64,000 nucleotides of DNA from Anomaloglossus baeobatrachus (Eukaryota; Chordata; Amphibia; Anura; Aromobatidae): NCBI RefSeq assembly GCF_048569485.1, contig NC_134353.1:702076958-702140957 (forward strand). Direction: 5' to 3'. Within the stretch, counting starts at the first letter, position 1. Every line of letters starts with the position of its first letter. A program made the translations under genes and the position numbers. Shown in pieces: positions 23,759-38,753 of this stretch. A model generated the notes under the pieces. That model was not told the DNA's origin. It saw only the letters and a list, made by a program, of their open reading frames with translations, and ran no database searches.

Positions 23759-24182
23759 TTAAAGAATTAAACCCAAAGAGTTGCTCTTAAATGGGCAGCA
23801 ACTAGTGCAATAAGTAAAGAAGTAACTAAGGCCTCAATTATGAGAATTCCCTCACAGTCAGATCATTCTGGTTGCCTATAGCTACTGCAGAAGTAACTGT
23901 GGCCTCATTTATGAGAATTGCTTGACAATAAAATTGTTGTGTTGCATTTAGCCACTGCAGAAGTAACTGTGGCCTCATTTATGAAAATTGCCTCACAGTA
24001 AGATCATTCAGCTTTCAGCATTGAAGCTGCTGGGGTAAAGTGAAAGATGAGCTCTGATTGGTTGCTATGGACAACTACAACAAACTGTGAGTTAGTTTTC
24101 ATAACTGAGATTTGAGATCCTTCAAGACACATATTTTCTGATTTATTACAAAGGGTCATAATACTAAGGACTGTTTTTTAAA

Positions 24183-24441
24183 ATGCCGCCCAAAAAATAA
24201 CCATCTATTGGGCAAGTTAATCCAAAAGCTAAGAAAGTAAAATTGTCTCAAACAGCTGAGACAAGTAGACAACGCAATTCCCGGCTTGAAAGGAAACGAA
24301 TAAGACAGGTTGAAACAAAGGCAGCTGATCTGAACAATGACAATGTCATCTTCAGGAGTAACAAATGAGTCAGGCTGGGAAGGTGAAACATCTGAACACT
24401 TGGAACGTCGTCTCCAAGAGAATCGGATGAGATAAGCTGAA
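24183..24441 (+). pseudogene. Helitron Rep/helicase N-terminus, broken
   Basis: Starts MPPKK at 24183. In the next frame come VNPKAKKVKLSQTAETSRQR and NSRLERNRIRQVETKAADL, the Arg/Ala-rich repeat region typical of the extreme N-terminus of animal Helitron proteins (RLQENRM near 24410). Two stops or shifts are seen. The coding region is then cut by the TTAA element at 24446. Confidence 0.7.
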
Positions 24442-24799
24442 TTAAAGGGAAGGTATCGTCAAAAAAAAAATAATAATAACTGAAAAAATGTAAAGTAATA
24501 ATTGTTAAATGTTTTGTTTTTTAATTGTGCAAAATATAAAAAAAAATTAAAAAGTTTGATATTTTCCACTGTTAAACACTAGGGGGAGCAGCTTCTGAAA
24601 TCCTACTGAATTTCCACTGTATAAAAAGCTCAGATTACAGCCTGCCGTAAAGTGGGCGGAGTCTGCTCTCCTGTGTGTGGTGGCACGCCTCCCTCTCCTA
24701 ATCTGAGTGTTTACAACAGATAACAGAGAATGACATGTAGGGACACAATGCACAGCCATTTTCCTGGTGATCAGAAATGTCTAAAGTGTCACCAAGGAC

Positions 24800-25815
24800 A
24801 GCAGGAGTATCACACAGGAGAGAATTAGATACGCAGCTCAGCAGACAGTATCACACAGGAGAGGATTAGATACACAGCTCAGCAGACAGTATCACACAGG
24901 ATAGGATTAGATACACAGCTCAGCAGACAGAATCACAAAGGATAGGATTAGATACACAGCTCAGCAGACAGTATCACACGATAGGATTAGATACACAGCC
25001 CTGCAGACAGTATCACACAGGAGAGGATTAGATACACAGCTGTGCAGACAGTATCACAGGATAGGATTAGATACACGGCTCAGCAGATAGTATCACACAG
25101 GAGTATTAGATACACGGCTCAGCAGACAGTATCACACCGGACATGATTAGATACACAGCTCAGCAGACAGTATGACACGATAGGATTGGATACACGGCTC
25201 AGCAGACAGTATCACACAGGATAGGATTAGATACACAGCTCAGCAGACAGTATGACACGATAGGATTGGATACACGGCTCTGCAGACAGTATCACACAGG
25301 ATAGGATTAGATACACAGCCGTGCAGACCATATCACACAGCAGAGGATTAGATACACAGCTTTGCAGACATCACACAGGATAGGATTAGATACACAGCTG
25401 AGCACACAGTATCACACGATAGGATTAGATACACAGCCCTGCAGACAGTATCACAGGATAGGATTAGATACACAGCTCAGCAGACAGTATCACACAGAAG
25501 AGGATTAGATACACAGCCCTGCAGACAGTATCACACAGGAGAGGATTAGATAAACAGCCGTGCAGACAGTATCAGACAACATAGGATTAGATATACGGCT
25601 CAGCAGACAGTATCACATAACAGGATTAGATACACAGCTCAGCAGACAGTATCACACGACAGGATTAGATACACAGCCATACAGACAGTATCACACAGGA
25701 GAGGATTAGATACACGGCTCAGCAGACAGTATCACACAGGAGAGGATTAGATACACGACTCAGCAGACAGTATCACACAGGATAGGATTAGATATACAGC
25801 TCAGCAGACAGTATC
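24800..25815. repeat. 41-bp minisatellite
   Basis: The unit is built from AGGATTAGATACACAGCTCA, GCAGACAGTATCACAC and AGGATAGG; about 24 copies vary in a few positions (CTCAGC, CCCTGC or CCGTGC) and in length. Confidence 0.93.
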
Positions 25816-25854
25816 ACCGGTACACACACAGGTACTCACATGCAGTGGCGCGCG

Positions 25855-25907
25855 CATGCGCACACACACACACACACACACAATCACCCTTGATGGGGAC
25901 CTTGTGC

Positions 25908-25946
<39 letters not shown>

Positions 25947-26115
25947 AATCACCCCTGATGGGGACCTTGTGCCACACACACACACACACACAATCACCCC
26001 TGATGGGGACCTTGTGCCACACACACAATCACCCCTGATGGGGACCTTGTGCCACACACACACACAATCACCCCTGATGGGGACCTTGTGCGACACACAC
26101 ACACACACACACACA
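25855..26115. repeat. (CA)n interleaved with a 28-bp repeat
   Basis: CA runs of varying length alternate with AATCACCCCTGATGGGGACC plus TTGTGCCA, five copies. Confidence 0.93.
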
Positions 26116-26199
26116 CCTTTCACATCATTCCTCCCTGTGACCTCCGGTGGGCGCTCCAGGCGGCTGTGCTGCATGCCATCCTCCCCTCCGTCCGGCCGA

Positions 26200-26500
26200 C
26201 ATTTCACACATCCGATCGCTTACACTCACACATCCGATCGCTTACACTCACACATCCGATCACTTACACTCACACATCCCATCGCTTACACTCACACATC
26301 CGATCGCATACACTCACACATCCGATCGCATACACTCACACATCCGATCGCATACACTCACACATCTGATCGGATACACTCACACATCCGATCGGATACA
26401 CTCACACATCCGATCGGATACACTCACACATCCGATCGGATACACTCACACATCCGATCGGATACACTCACACATCCGATCGCATACACTCACACACACT
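26200..26500. repeat. 22-bp minisatellite
   Basis: Unit TCACACATCCGATCGCATAC plus AC, about 13 copies; the inner hexamer varies (GATCGC, GATCGG, GATCAC). Confidence 0.93.
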
Positions 26501-27212
26501 CACGATATCGCACATACCTGTACAATCGCGCGCACACACTCACAACATCCGGAGATATCACATGCTTCCCATGTGATCCTCTCGCAGGTCCTGGAAGCTC
26601 ACTGCACAGCATCGCAAGCGCCGACACACACTCACAATCACCCCTGATGCGGCAGCGGGCAGAGCGGGGACTTGGGAGAACGGAGGGAGGGGGGTGTCAT
26701 TGGAGACGGTAACGGCAGGGGGGAGGGGCGTCGTCAGTAGCTGGGGCAGAGCAGGGGCTGGGGAGAACGGAGGGATGGGATGTCATCGGAGACAGTAACG
26801 AGGGGAGGGGAGGGGAGGCGGCCCGTACTCACACATCCCGGCGGGTGACAGGGGTACAGTGGAGCAAACAGCACACGCTGTGAGCTCCACAATAATGGCG
26901 CTGAACTCCTCCCTCTGTTGTGTTCTGGACAGCCCAGGGGGCGGGCCAGGTCGCAGCAGACGCCCACTGTAACGTATGGCATGGGGTCGGAGGCCGACTA
27001 TCAGAGTCTATGCACAGGGGCTGCCATAAAGGAAGAAGTTACTGTCGTTACACACACGGCAAATCCAGCATGGCAGCCCCCAGTGCCTCCAGTAAAATAA
27101 GAATTACATAAAAACTAAATAAGCTGCGATTTTCATTTTGTATTAGAAATACTTGATTTCATAATCACTATTTTTAATACAAAAATAAAAAACCGCGATA
27201 CCTTCCCTTTAA

Positions 27213-28076
27213 GGGATGCGTAAACCTCTCAACAAAGATATAAACATCCTAAAAATGACCGCATACAACATATGCAACTTATGCAAAGAAGTAGGCAGTT
27301 GACTTGAGTTTGGAAGCGATTCACTACGACCCAATTCATGACTATAGGTCACATCTGAAAGTCATAATAGGCAAAATGGACGAAATATGTGAACATTGTC
27401 AAGCAATAAAGTTTAACTTGGAATCGCCTGGTATCTGCTACTCAAATGCCAAAGTCAGTTTGCCACCTTTAAGCCTACCTCCCGTACCACTTCTTTCATA
27501 CATGTTGGAAACATCTCCCAAGTCCAAGCATTTTCTGCAAAGTAATAGAAGGTACAGTTTGCCTTTCCAGATTACATCCTTTGGTACAATGTCTTTACTC
27601 AAGGAAACAGGATTTCTGGCAACTTTTAAAGTGCAGGGCCAAATATATAACAAAATAGATTTGATGCTTCTTGTAGCAAATGAAAACTTTTTACAAATTT
27701 ACTTCTTGGGAAACGAACAGGTATAGCTCCACAATGTCGATCAGCTTGCATCTGAGACAAAAAAAAAGACATTGTTTTGAATTTGCAAAGATTTTTCCAT
27801 GAACACAATTAAACACGCTTAGGAAGAATGCCAAGTGACGAATATCAGGTTGTAATAAGAGCAAAGAAGACACCCGATGGTGAGAGCAAAAGGTGATTTA
27901 ATTCTCCCAATGTTAATGAGTAACTATTGTAATGGCTGGATAGGACTCAAGCTGAGATATAATTATTCAGCGACAAAGCGAAAACCATCACTGTATTGGA
28001 GAAACACATAGCTCATATGATGCCCTGCAATATGCTATAATATTTTGGAACTGCCAAGATGGCTATCACTTAAATC
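27213..28076 (+). pseudogene. Helitron Rep, N-terminal domain region, broken
   Basis: Open stretch 27304-27726 reads HYDPIHDYRSHLKVIIGKMD, ICEHCQAIKFN (a CxxC pair), SFGTMSLLKETGFLATFKVQ GQIYNKID-type and FLQIYFLGNEQV. This matches the domain in front of the HUH nuclease in animal Helitrons. After the stop at 27724-27726 the frame changes, and then IRAKKTPDGES (about 27855) and FNSPNVNE continue. A MITE interrupts it at 28080. Confidence 0.82.
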
Positions 28077-28079
28077 TAA

Positions 28080-28245
28080 AGGCCCTGTCACACACAGAGA
28101 TAAATCTGCAGCAGGTCTGTGGTTGCAGTGAAATTGTGGACAATCAGTGCCAGGTTTGTGGCTGTGTACAAATGGAACAATATGTCCATGATTTCACTGC
28201 AACCACAGATCTGCCAAAGATTTATCTCTGTGTGTGACAGGGCCT
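28080..28245. mobile_element. 166-bp PIF/Harbinger-like MITE
   Basis: Ends AGGCCCTGTCACACACAGAG and CTCTGTGTGTGACAGGGCCT are exact inverted repeats; TAA duplicated at 28077-28079 and 28246-28248. It interrupts the Helitron Rep reading region. Confidence 0.9.
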
Positions 28246-28248
28246 TAA

Positions 28249-29335
28249 CACAGACTGTTCCCAACACTTCTAGGCCAACCAATAAATAAAATATCAGCTA
28301 TGGACTTTATGCCTACCAAATAATGATCAGATATGGTTCGTGAAACCACATTTTACATTGTAGGTTACTTTTTCATCAATATATAGTTGATATGTATGCC
28401 AAGTTGGAAAGCAAGCGTCATTTCTCAATACAACTGAAAAAAAAAACTGAGTGGATGAATACATTCATTTAAAAGATGCTCTAGCTAATAATGGCAAAGT
28501 GGCGGACATTGGGCGTATAGTTATTTTACCTGCTACACTTACAGGAAGTCCCAGATATATGCACAAGTATGCTCAGGACACCATGAGATATGTTCAGGTA
28601 TATGGCCATTCATCTTTGTTTATTCGTTACATGTAATCCAACTTGGCCAGAGATAAGGGAAAAGCTTCTGAATGGTCAGGTCCAATCTGATCGACACGAT
28701 TTTACAGCAAGGCTATTTAAATAAAAACTGATCAAGGTCATTTAAGTAATTACAAAGGGTCACATTTTTGGTGAAACCTGATGTTGGATGTATTCAGTTG
28801 AGTGGCAAAAAAGAGGTCTTGCACATACACAAAAAACTGATATTGAAAAAAGGCCAAGATACACCCAGCTGAGCTTCCAAACCCAGAAGAGTACCGGATA
28901 TTTTTTTAAACTGTTAAAAAAATATAATCCACAGGACATGTAGGCCAGTTAACCCAAGTTCACCATACATGAAGGAAAGAAATTGCACTAAAAAGTATCC
29001 TCGCAACTTGATTGAAGAAATGCAGACAGGAGATGATCGTTATCCTCTTTACAGAAGATGGAAACCTGGAGAAGGAGGACATACCGCAACCATCAGATTT
29101 AAAAGGGTTAATGAGTATACAACTATTGAAATAGATAACCAATGGTTTGTACCTTACACTCCACTGCTTATGACGCCCACATTAATGCAGAATATTGTAA
29201 TTCTGTGAAGTCAATCAAATACATTTGCAAATATGTTAACAAGGGCATTGATATGGCAGTTTTTCAGCTACACATTAAAAAAATGTGCATCAGATACCAT
29301 ATCATTTTCCATGAGCGAAGTCGCAGGTATTTTAC
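28249..29335 (+). pseudogene. Helitron Rep HUH nuclease region, broken
   Basis: Blocks in order: EYIHLKDALANNGKVADIGR and LTGSPRYMHKYAQDTM (28451-28600), FIRYTCNPTWPEI-like (about 28615-28650), VEWQKRGLAHTH with the HUH histidines (about 28795-28832), PRNLIEEMQTGDDRYPLYRR (about 29000-29060), NQWFVPYTPLL, and YICKYVNKG with the catalytic-tyrosine block (29218-29247). These are the conserved motifs of the rolling-circle nuclease. Several stops and frame changes; truncated at about 29335 before the helicase. Confidence 0.85.
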
Positions 29336-29376
29336 TAGTATGTGTGTGTATGTATGTATGTATGTATGTATGTATG

Positions 29377-29412
<36 letters not shown>
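29336..29412. repeat. (TATG)n / (TA)n microsatellite
   Basis: GTATGTATG repeats followed by about 28 bp of TA; it marks the truncation point of the Helitron. Confidence 0.95.
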
Positions 29413-29416
<4 letters not shown>

Positions 29417-29759
29417 CATTTTTTTAGCTAGACTTTTCTGCCATAAATGATATACTGTACTGCTTTTGTACATAGTGATCGATGATTTTTTTCTATGACA
29501 GATGGGATTTCCTACTTGTTTCACATTTTAAACTTAATATCTCCCAACGTTTCCAGACATGTATAGGATTAAATTGCGCTGTAACATCTATCTTAGAATA
29601 AACAAAACTATATTTTAGTTTTGCGATGCTCGGATGAGTGGTTAGCATATGTAAAGCACCGAAACGCTGAACTAGAACAGTCCATGTTCGGAACGAACAA
29701 CACATTTTACTTTTTAGGTTCGCTCATCTCTACACACCCCTCAAGTGCTGCAAAACCTC
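29413..29759. other. No gene; right end of a small repeat
   Basis: The part to about 29740 ends TTAGGTTCGCTCATCTCTAC, the same terminal phrase as the repeats ending at 1933 and 40050. The rest shows nothing recognisable. Confidence 0.4.
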
Positions 29760-29762
29760 TTA

Positions 29763-30397
29763 GGCCCGTTTCACACGTCAGTGAAAAACAGTGACGTTTT
29801 TCACTGGCGTGTAAAACACGCACATGTCCCTGCGTGTGCCGTGAATCACGGCACACGTGGGTTGTCTAAGTGCAATCCGGGCTCCGTTATCCGTGGCCCG
29901 TGATTGCACTTAGAAATCAACTCACCTGCGCCCGCTCCCGCTGTCCATGGTGCTGATTGCTCCCGCGACGCAGCATCCGGCCGGCGGTGACCCCTGCAGC
30001 AGCTGCTTCCGGGTCGGCTGTGTCGCGCATAATGAATATGCGCGACAGTAATCAGCCGGCTTAGAAGCAGCAGGCAGAACGGGCTGCAGAGGACATCGCT
30101 GGACGCCGGGTGAGTTAAAATGTTTATTATTTTAAATGCACGTTTTTTTCTGGCACGTGTTTCACGGACCACACCACTGCGTGGTCCGTGGAACATCAGT
30201 GATGCCAGAAAAAAATGGACATGTCTCCGTGCAGCAATCACGCACACGCGGGTACGCTGCACGGAGACACGTGCAGTGAAAAATCACTGACGTGTGAGCA
30301 GACCCATTCATTATAATGGGTCTGCGTATGTCAGTGATTCTGGTACGTTTAAAAAAAAGCACAAACGTACCAGAATCACTGACGTGTGAAAGGGGCC
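29763..30397. mobile_element. 635-bp PIF/Harbinger-like MITE
   Basis: Ends GGCCCGTTTCACACGTCAGT and ACTGACGTGTGAAAGGGGCC, with TTA at 29760-29762 and 30398-30400. The interior has several inner inverted repeats (ACGTACCAGAATCACTGA, CACGGACCACACC). No ORF with a domain. Confidence 0.85.
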
Positions 30398-30789
30398 TTA
30401 GAAACAGCCTGCTCTTGAAAAAAAAAAGAAGGTCTGCAGCAGCTGTGATGGATATTTTTGCAGTAAGGCTATGTGCGCACATTGCGTTTTTTCCCGCGGA
30501 AACGCTGCGTTTTGAACTGCAGCGTTTTCAGTGCCGAATTGCATGCATTCAGCTTCCCTAGCAAAGTCTATGAGAAAGCCGAAAAATCAATGCACACACT
30601 GCGTTTGTAAACGCAGCGTTTTGGACGCCCAAAATCGCTGCGGAAAAAAAAGCAGCATGTCACTTCTTTTGAGCGTTTAGCTGCGTTCTCCACCCATTGA
30701 AATCAATGATGTGGGTCAAAACGCAACCAAAATGCACTTGGACTGCATTTTTGTTGCGTTCCGCATGCTTTTTGACAAGCAAAACGCAG

Positions 30790-30985
30790 GTCTTTTCAGT
30801 CTCCCTGTCAATGTCTGTCAATATCTGTCTATGGATGTCGGTGAATCTCCCTCTGTCTGTCGGTCGGTCGGTCAGTCAGTCTCTTTCTCTGTCAGTTGGT
30901 CGGTCTCTCTGTCTCTCTGTCCATCAGTCTCTCTCTCTGTCTGTCCCTCTCTCTGTCCGTCGGTCAGTCTCTCCCCCTCTCTCAT
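30790..30985. repeat. (GTCT)n / (GTCG)n simple repeat
   Basis: CTGTCTGTCGGTCGGTCGGT and CTCTCTGTCTGTCCCTCTCT type imperfect tetramers over about 200 bp. The Ser-rich ORFs across it are artefacts. Confidence 0.9.
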
Positions 30986-31774
30986 ACTCACCGATTCCCA
31001 ATCACCGGCGCGGCGCTGCATGGCTGTCACACTGTTCTTTCCTCTTATTCAATCTGGTATTCCCTGCTTTCCAAGCCCACTGGCGCCTACGATTGGTTGC
31101 AGTCAGACACGCCCCCACGCTGAGTGACAGCTGTCTCACTGCAACCAATCACAGCCGCAAGTGGGCAGGTCTATATCGTGCACTAAAATAAATAAATAAA
31201 TAATTTAAAAAACGACGTGCGGTCCTCCCCAATTTTGATACCAGCCAGGGTAAATCCACACGGTTGAAGGCTGGTATTCTCAGGATGGGGAGCGCCACGT
31301 TATGGGGAGCCCCCCAGCCTAACAATATCAGCTAGCAGCCGCCTGGAATTGCCGCATCCTTTAGATGCCACAGTCCCGGGACTCTACCCGGCTTATCCCG
31401 AATTGTCCTAGTGCGGTGGCAATTGAGGTAATAAGGAGTTAATGGCAGCAGCCCATAGCTGCCACTAAGTCCTAGGTTAATCATGGCAGGCGTCTATGAG
31501 ACACATTCCATGATTAACCTGTAAGTGAAAGTAAATAAACACACACACACGAAAAAATCCTTTAGTTGGAATAAAAGACAAAAAAACACCCTCTTTCACC
31601 ACTTTATTAAAATCCCCAAATACCCCTCCAGGTCCGGCGTAATCCACAGAGGTCCCGCGACGCATCCAGCTCTGCTACATGAAGCTGACAGGAGCGGCTG
31701 TAGAACACCGCCGCTCCTGTGAGCTCCACGCAGCAACTTAAGTGAATTGCGCTGTCAGCGGGGACGTCACTGAG

Positions 31775-32570
31775 GTAATGCCGGTGTGTGTGTGTGCAGT
31801 GATGATGGTTGCGGTAGTGCCTGTGTGTGCGGGGATGATGGGTGTGGTAGTGCCGGTGTGTGTGCGGTGAAGATGAGGCTGTAGTGTCGGGATGTGTGCG
31901 GTGATGATGTGAGCTGTAGTGTCGGGATGTGCGCGGTGAAGATGAGGGCTGTAGTGTCGGGATGTGTGCAGGAATGATGAGGGCTGTAGTGTCGGGGTGT
32001 GTGCGGTGATGATGAGGGCTGTAGTGTCGGGATGTGTGCGGGGATGATGAGGGCTGTAGTATCTGGATGTGTGCGGTGAAGATGTGGGCTGTAGTGTCGG
32101 GATGTGTGCGGTGAAGATGTGGGCTGTAGTGTCGGGATGTGTGCGGTGAAGATGTGGGCTGTAGTGTCGGGATGTGTGCGGTGAAGATGTGGGCTGTAGT
32201 GTCGGGATGTGTGCCGTGAAGATGTGGGCTGTAGTGTTGTGATGTGTGCGGTGAAGATGAGGGCTGTAGTGTCGGGATGTGTGCGGTGAAGATGTGGGCT
32301 GTAGTGTTGGGATGTGTGTGGGGATGATGGGGGCTGTAGTGTCGGGATGTGAGCGGTGAAGATGTGGGCTGTAGTGTCGGGATGTGTGCGGTGAAGATGA
32401 GGGCTGTAGTGTCGGGATGTGTGCGGTGAAGATGTGGGCTGTAGTGTCGGGATGTGTGCAGTAAAGATGAGGGCTGTAGTGTCAGGATGTATGCGGTGAT
32501 GTAGGCGGTAATGTCGGGATGTGTGCATTGATGTAGGCGATAGTGTTGGGATGTGTGCGGTGAAGATGAG
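31775..32570. repeat. 35-bp minisatellite
   Basis: The unit is GTAGTGTCGGGATGTGTGCG plus GTGAAGATGTGGGCT; about 22 copies with point differences. Because 35 is not a multiple of three and the minus strand has no stop in any phase of the unit, long His/Pro/Ser/Thr-rich ORFs (up to 341 codons) appear. They are not genes. Confidence 0.92.
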
Positions 32571-32974
32571 GGCTCTCTCTCTCGGCTAACCTGAGTGACG
32601 GCAGTGCTAATTGCGCTGCTCACTTCAGTCACTCAGGGGATTAGCGGTCACTAGAGAGTCCTTCACGGGTGACCGCTAATCAGGACACCACACACAAACA
32701 GAGCCGCGGTATGACAATGAAGTCGGGTGAAGTTCACCCGAGTTCATTCTCATCGCGCGACTCTGTCTGCTGTCAGCCCGCATGTAGCAGAGCTGAATTG
32801 ACGGGGGAACGCACTGTCAAAAATGCATCCAAAACGCATGCAAAATGCATGGAAAAAGCATCCAAAATGCATGCGTTGTGGATGCATTTTTTTTTTACAA
32901 ACGCAGTGTCCAGTCTGCCAGAGGGTGCATTCTTTTCTGCACTGCAGAGAACGCAACGTGCGCACATACCCTAA

Positions 32975-34306
32975 CTGGGAACAGAGAACTGTGAATCATC
33001 ACTGCTGCTAAAGAAACTGCTTAATTAGTCAAGAAAGGGAATAATAACGAATATCTAATGTCACATATCTCAGGATTACACTCAGATCCTGAAACCAAAA
33101 ATGTTTCTTCTTTGCAAAAAAAAAAAAAGAAATGCAATGGAGGTGTTTTTTAGTAATAGAATTGATGATGTCACACTCCCCATACTATATATACAGTAAC
33201 ATCAGGGTTCTCAATTTACAGAATTTGATGTTGTGCCATAATCTGAATGCATCCATTATTCCAGTACTGTGCCATGTTTTCAGAGATATAAATATTAATA
33301 AGCAGTTGAAGGAGAAATATTTAGAATGGGTTGCAGCAAAGTAGAGAAAGTGCCAGCAGATGTTTTTAAATTGGAGTTGAGCTATTAAAGCAGCATTACA
33401 GTCAAAGTAAAGCTATGTCATCATGAAATTTTCATTTTGTTTTTAGTCTGTAATCCTATATATAAGCCAATAGAGAGTTGTCGAGCCAGAACTGAAATAG
33501 AATCTCAGATGACATTGAGTTAGGTTGGCATTTACCCACTAGGAGGGTACTTGGATGGATGTTTTAATGGACAGTGCCATGGATAGAAAACAGAATGCTA
33601 AAATCAACTGAAAGATGCGGTGTCTTTTTCAGTGCCATGGGACCCTGTGGCAGGTGGAAAGAGAGGCTTTCAAGAAAAAAAGAGAAACAGTAAGAATAGT
33701 AGGATGCAGACGTAGGAGGTTCATGCCAAGACTAAAGACAACCGATGTGGACTGCCAAGAGTTGGCACACTTCCTACCAGACAGATTTGTTGTTTCTTTC
33801 TTTCCGAAATTGTGTGCCAATCTTACATCACATTTAACATGGCTGGATTTCTTATTGGACTTAGAGTCTATTGGATACAAGAAACAGTTTGGCTACACAC
33901 CCAAAACATCTTTACTGCCTAAATTTTATTAGATTGCTCACTTTTCACAATTTTGTAAGAAATATTGCTATTGTAGGTATGAGCCAAGTCATATTCAATT
34001 TCTACACCTTCTTCCCAGTAACTGATAATCTCCTGTGCAGCTGGTTTCATTCCAAATCTTACATCCTCGTGAGCTCATATTTTTGATGCATTGCTTCATA
34101 CAGGCCATGAAACCAGAATGTTTCATAGGAAATAATTTAAAGATGTCTATCTTTCCACCAGAAAGGATAAATGGGGAAAAAAGCTCTGTATGAATCCAAA
34201 GCTCAACTATGTAAATGAAAATCATTTAGAAAAAAAAAAGATATATGCACTATGTCAACTCTGTCAACATAGTTTATCGTAAGTGATATAGCTACGGTAA
34301 GTCATA
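32975..34306. other. No gene recognised
   Basis: AT-rich sequence. An ORF of 105 codons at 33615-33932 and its antisense show no domain I know. No terminal repeats found. Confidence 0.45.
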
Positions 34307-34308
34307 TA

Positions 34309-35945
<1,637 letters not shown>

Positions 35946-35947
35946 TA

Positions 35948-36161
35948 GCTCTGTCACATGTTTACAAAATATATAATACAGTATGTACAGTATATACTTT
36001 GTATTTGAAAATATATATATTTTCATATACAAAGTATATAGGTATATTTTTTTATACGTTAGAAAGTTATATGACAGGCTATTTTGATATTTGGGACACC
36101 TTCTTTTGCCAATTTTGTAATTTTTTTATGGTAAAATGAACACTTCATATATAATTCTATA
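35948..36161. other. Short AT-rich spacer with a small palindrome
   Basis: ACTTTGTATTTGAAAATATA pairs with TATATTTTCATATACAAAGT around 35996-36040. Nothing else seen. Confidence 0.6.
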
Positions 36162-36163
36162 TA

Positions 36164-37754
<1,591 letters not shown>

Positions 37755-37756
37755 TA

Positions 37757-38752
37757 TATATATATAAATGATAGACACCCTAATGGAAACTGACTGATCA
37801 CACTATAAATCCAGGGGTCGGTTATGTGCCTCAGGTATCCATGGTGAAACAGATCTGCCTCAGCGTTTTGGGCTTTCATTGGAAACAGAAGCCACCATAC
37901 TGATGTGAACAGAGCAATGCAGAGATATATTTGGTTTTGGCTTACCCTTTTTAGGACTTGCCATTCATGTTAAAAATGATGTAGACATTTCATTAATGTG
38001 TTGATTTTTGCTTTTACAGCCACACCTATAAATAATATTGTACTATAAAAATAGGCATATAGCCATACAGTCTCCATACATGTGTTATTATTTACCCTTG
38101 AACACAACCATTTATATGAATAGGTGTAAAATTTTGTTCTGAATCATCTTTTAATATATCTTTGTTGTGATCTGTGCTCCATTTTTATGATCTAAAGTTC
38201 CAAATCCCCTATATAATCCAAATCCCCTATATAATCATAATGTTGACTACACTAGGGCAACCTTACATACTACTGTATGTATACATTAAAGTCAATGACA
38301 GTTTTTGCATATTTTATCACATGTCCCACTTCATAAAACATGGCACTGCTGTGTGGCTGCTGCTTGGGAGTGGTACTACCACCTCTTATCTGCTGATGTC
38401 TGCAGCTCTTCTTTTGATTAATTGGCCTGGCCTGACATCACATGTGTGTCTTGCCGTAATGTTAGCTGCACTCTCTCACCCATGCAGCGGCCACAGACCA
38501 CTATATAGCCAGTGGAATGGGACTAGCAAATTTGTTCACAACAACTCCATATTCAATAATAGAAATAGTTGGTAATAAGCTCCCATTAATGTAGACTGCA
38601 GGCAGCCAGAAATTTAGCACTGAGCTTGATGAGTATGCAGGAAATATGAGATGAGTCAGAAAAAATGATATTTAACCACAGAGCAGAATGTATTTTAAAA
38701 TAACTCAGTCTTAAGAAGTAGACAGAGAAATCCCAAGTCATTGATGCTGAAT
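37757..38752. other. No gene recognised
   Basis: AT-rich, with a short tandem AAATCCCCTATATAATC at about 38203-38237. ORFs up to 133 codons have no recognisable domain. Confidence 0.45.
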
Positions 38753-38753
38753 A

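Larger units (their letters stand above)
22370..24010. repeat. About 64-bp tandem repeat in the Helitron leader, split by MITEs
   Basis: The unit contains CCACTGCAGAAGTAACTG, CTCATTTATGAGAATTGCCT and CACAGTAAGATCATTCTG. Copies lie at 22380-22540 and 23810-24010. The two MITEs at 22584-23758 sit inside the array. Confidence 0.75.
24446..27208. mobile_element. 2.8-kb TTAA-flanked non-autonomous element
   Basis: TTAA at 24442-24445 and 27209-27212; ends AGGGAAGGTATCG and CGATACCTTCCCT. No transposase. Inside are a 41-bp minisatellite, CA-rich repeats and a GC-rich right third. TTAA target sites suggest piggyBac-type mobilisation. It interrupts the Helitron Rep gene. Confidence 0.85.
22040..29335 (+). 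mobile_element. Helitron fossil, 5' half, with four nested insertions
   Basis: The 5' end is near 22040 (TCCTTATTATATAAAAAAAG followed by AAAATCTGTGTGTG), as in animal Helitrons. A non-coding leader with a roughly 64-bp repeat follows (22370-22560 and 23790-24010). Then comes the Rep protein, in pieces, from 24183 to about 29335, where a TATG repeat cuts it off. The helicase half and the 3' hairpin/CTRR end are absent. Insertions: 22584-23174, 23178-23758, 24446-27208, 28080-28245. Confidence 0.8.
30467..32971. mobile_element. 2.5-kb TAA-flanked composite element
   Basis: Ends GGCTATGTGCGCACATTGCG and CGCAACGTGCGCACATACCC are near-perfect inverted repeats, with TAA at 30464-30466 and 32972-32974. 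The outer 300 bp on each side are rich in AAACGCA/TGCGTTT motifs. The inside holds a GTCT/GTCG repeat, a module shared with 51963-53227 (see findings) and a 35-bp minisatellite. No transposase. TAA duplication suggests PIF/Harbinger. Confidence 0.78.

Noticed and set aside
24800-26500. Regular repeats that could be mistaken for a CRISPR array
   Set aside because: No unique spacers: the units are contiguous and degenerate, inside a TTAA element of a eukaryotic genome.
27304-29450. Possible host helicase or nuclease gene
   Set aside because: All blocks match the Helitron Rep region and lie in a decayed Helitron; not a host gene.
31607-32632. A 341-codon minus-strand ORF
   Set aside because: Translation of a 35-bp minisatellite.
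33615-33932. 105-codon ORF with basic residues
   Set aside because: No domain, no splice or promoter context, and a similar-length antisense ORF; not supported as a gene.
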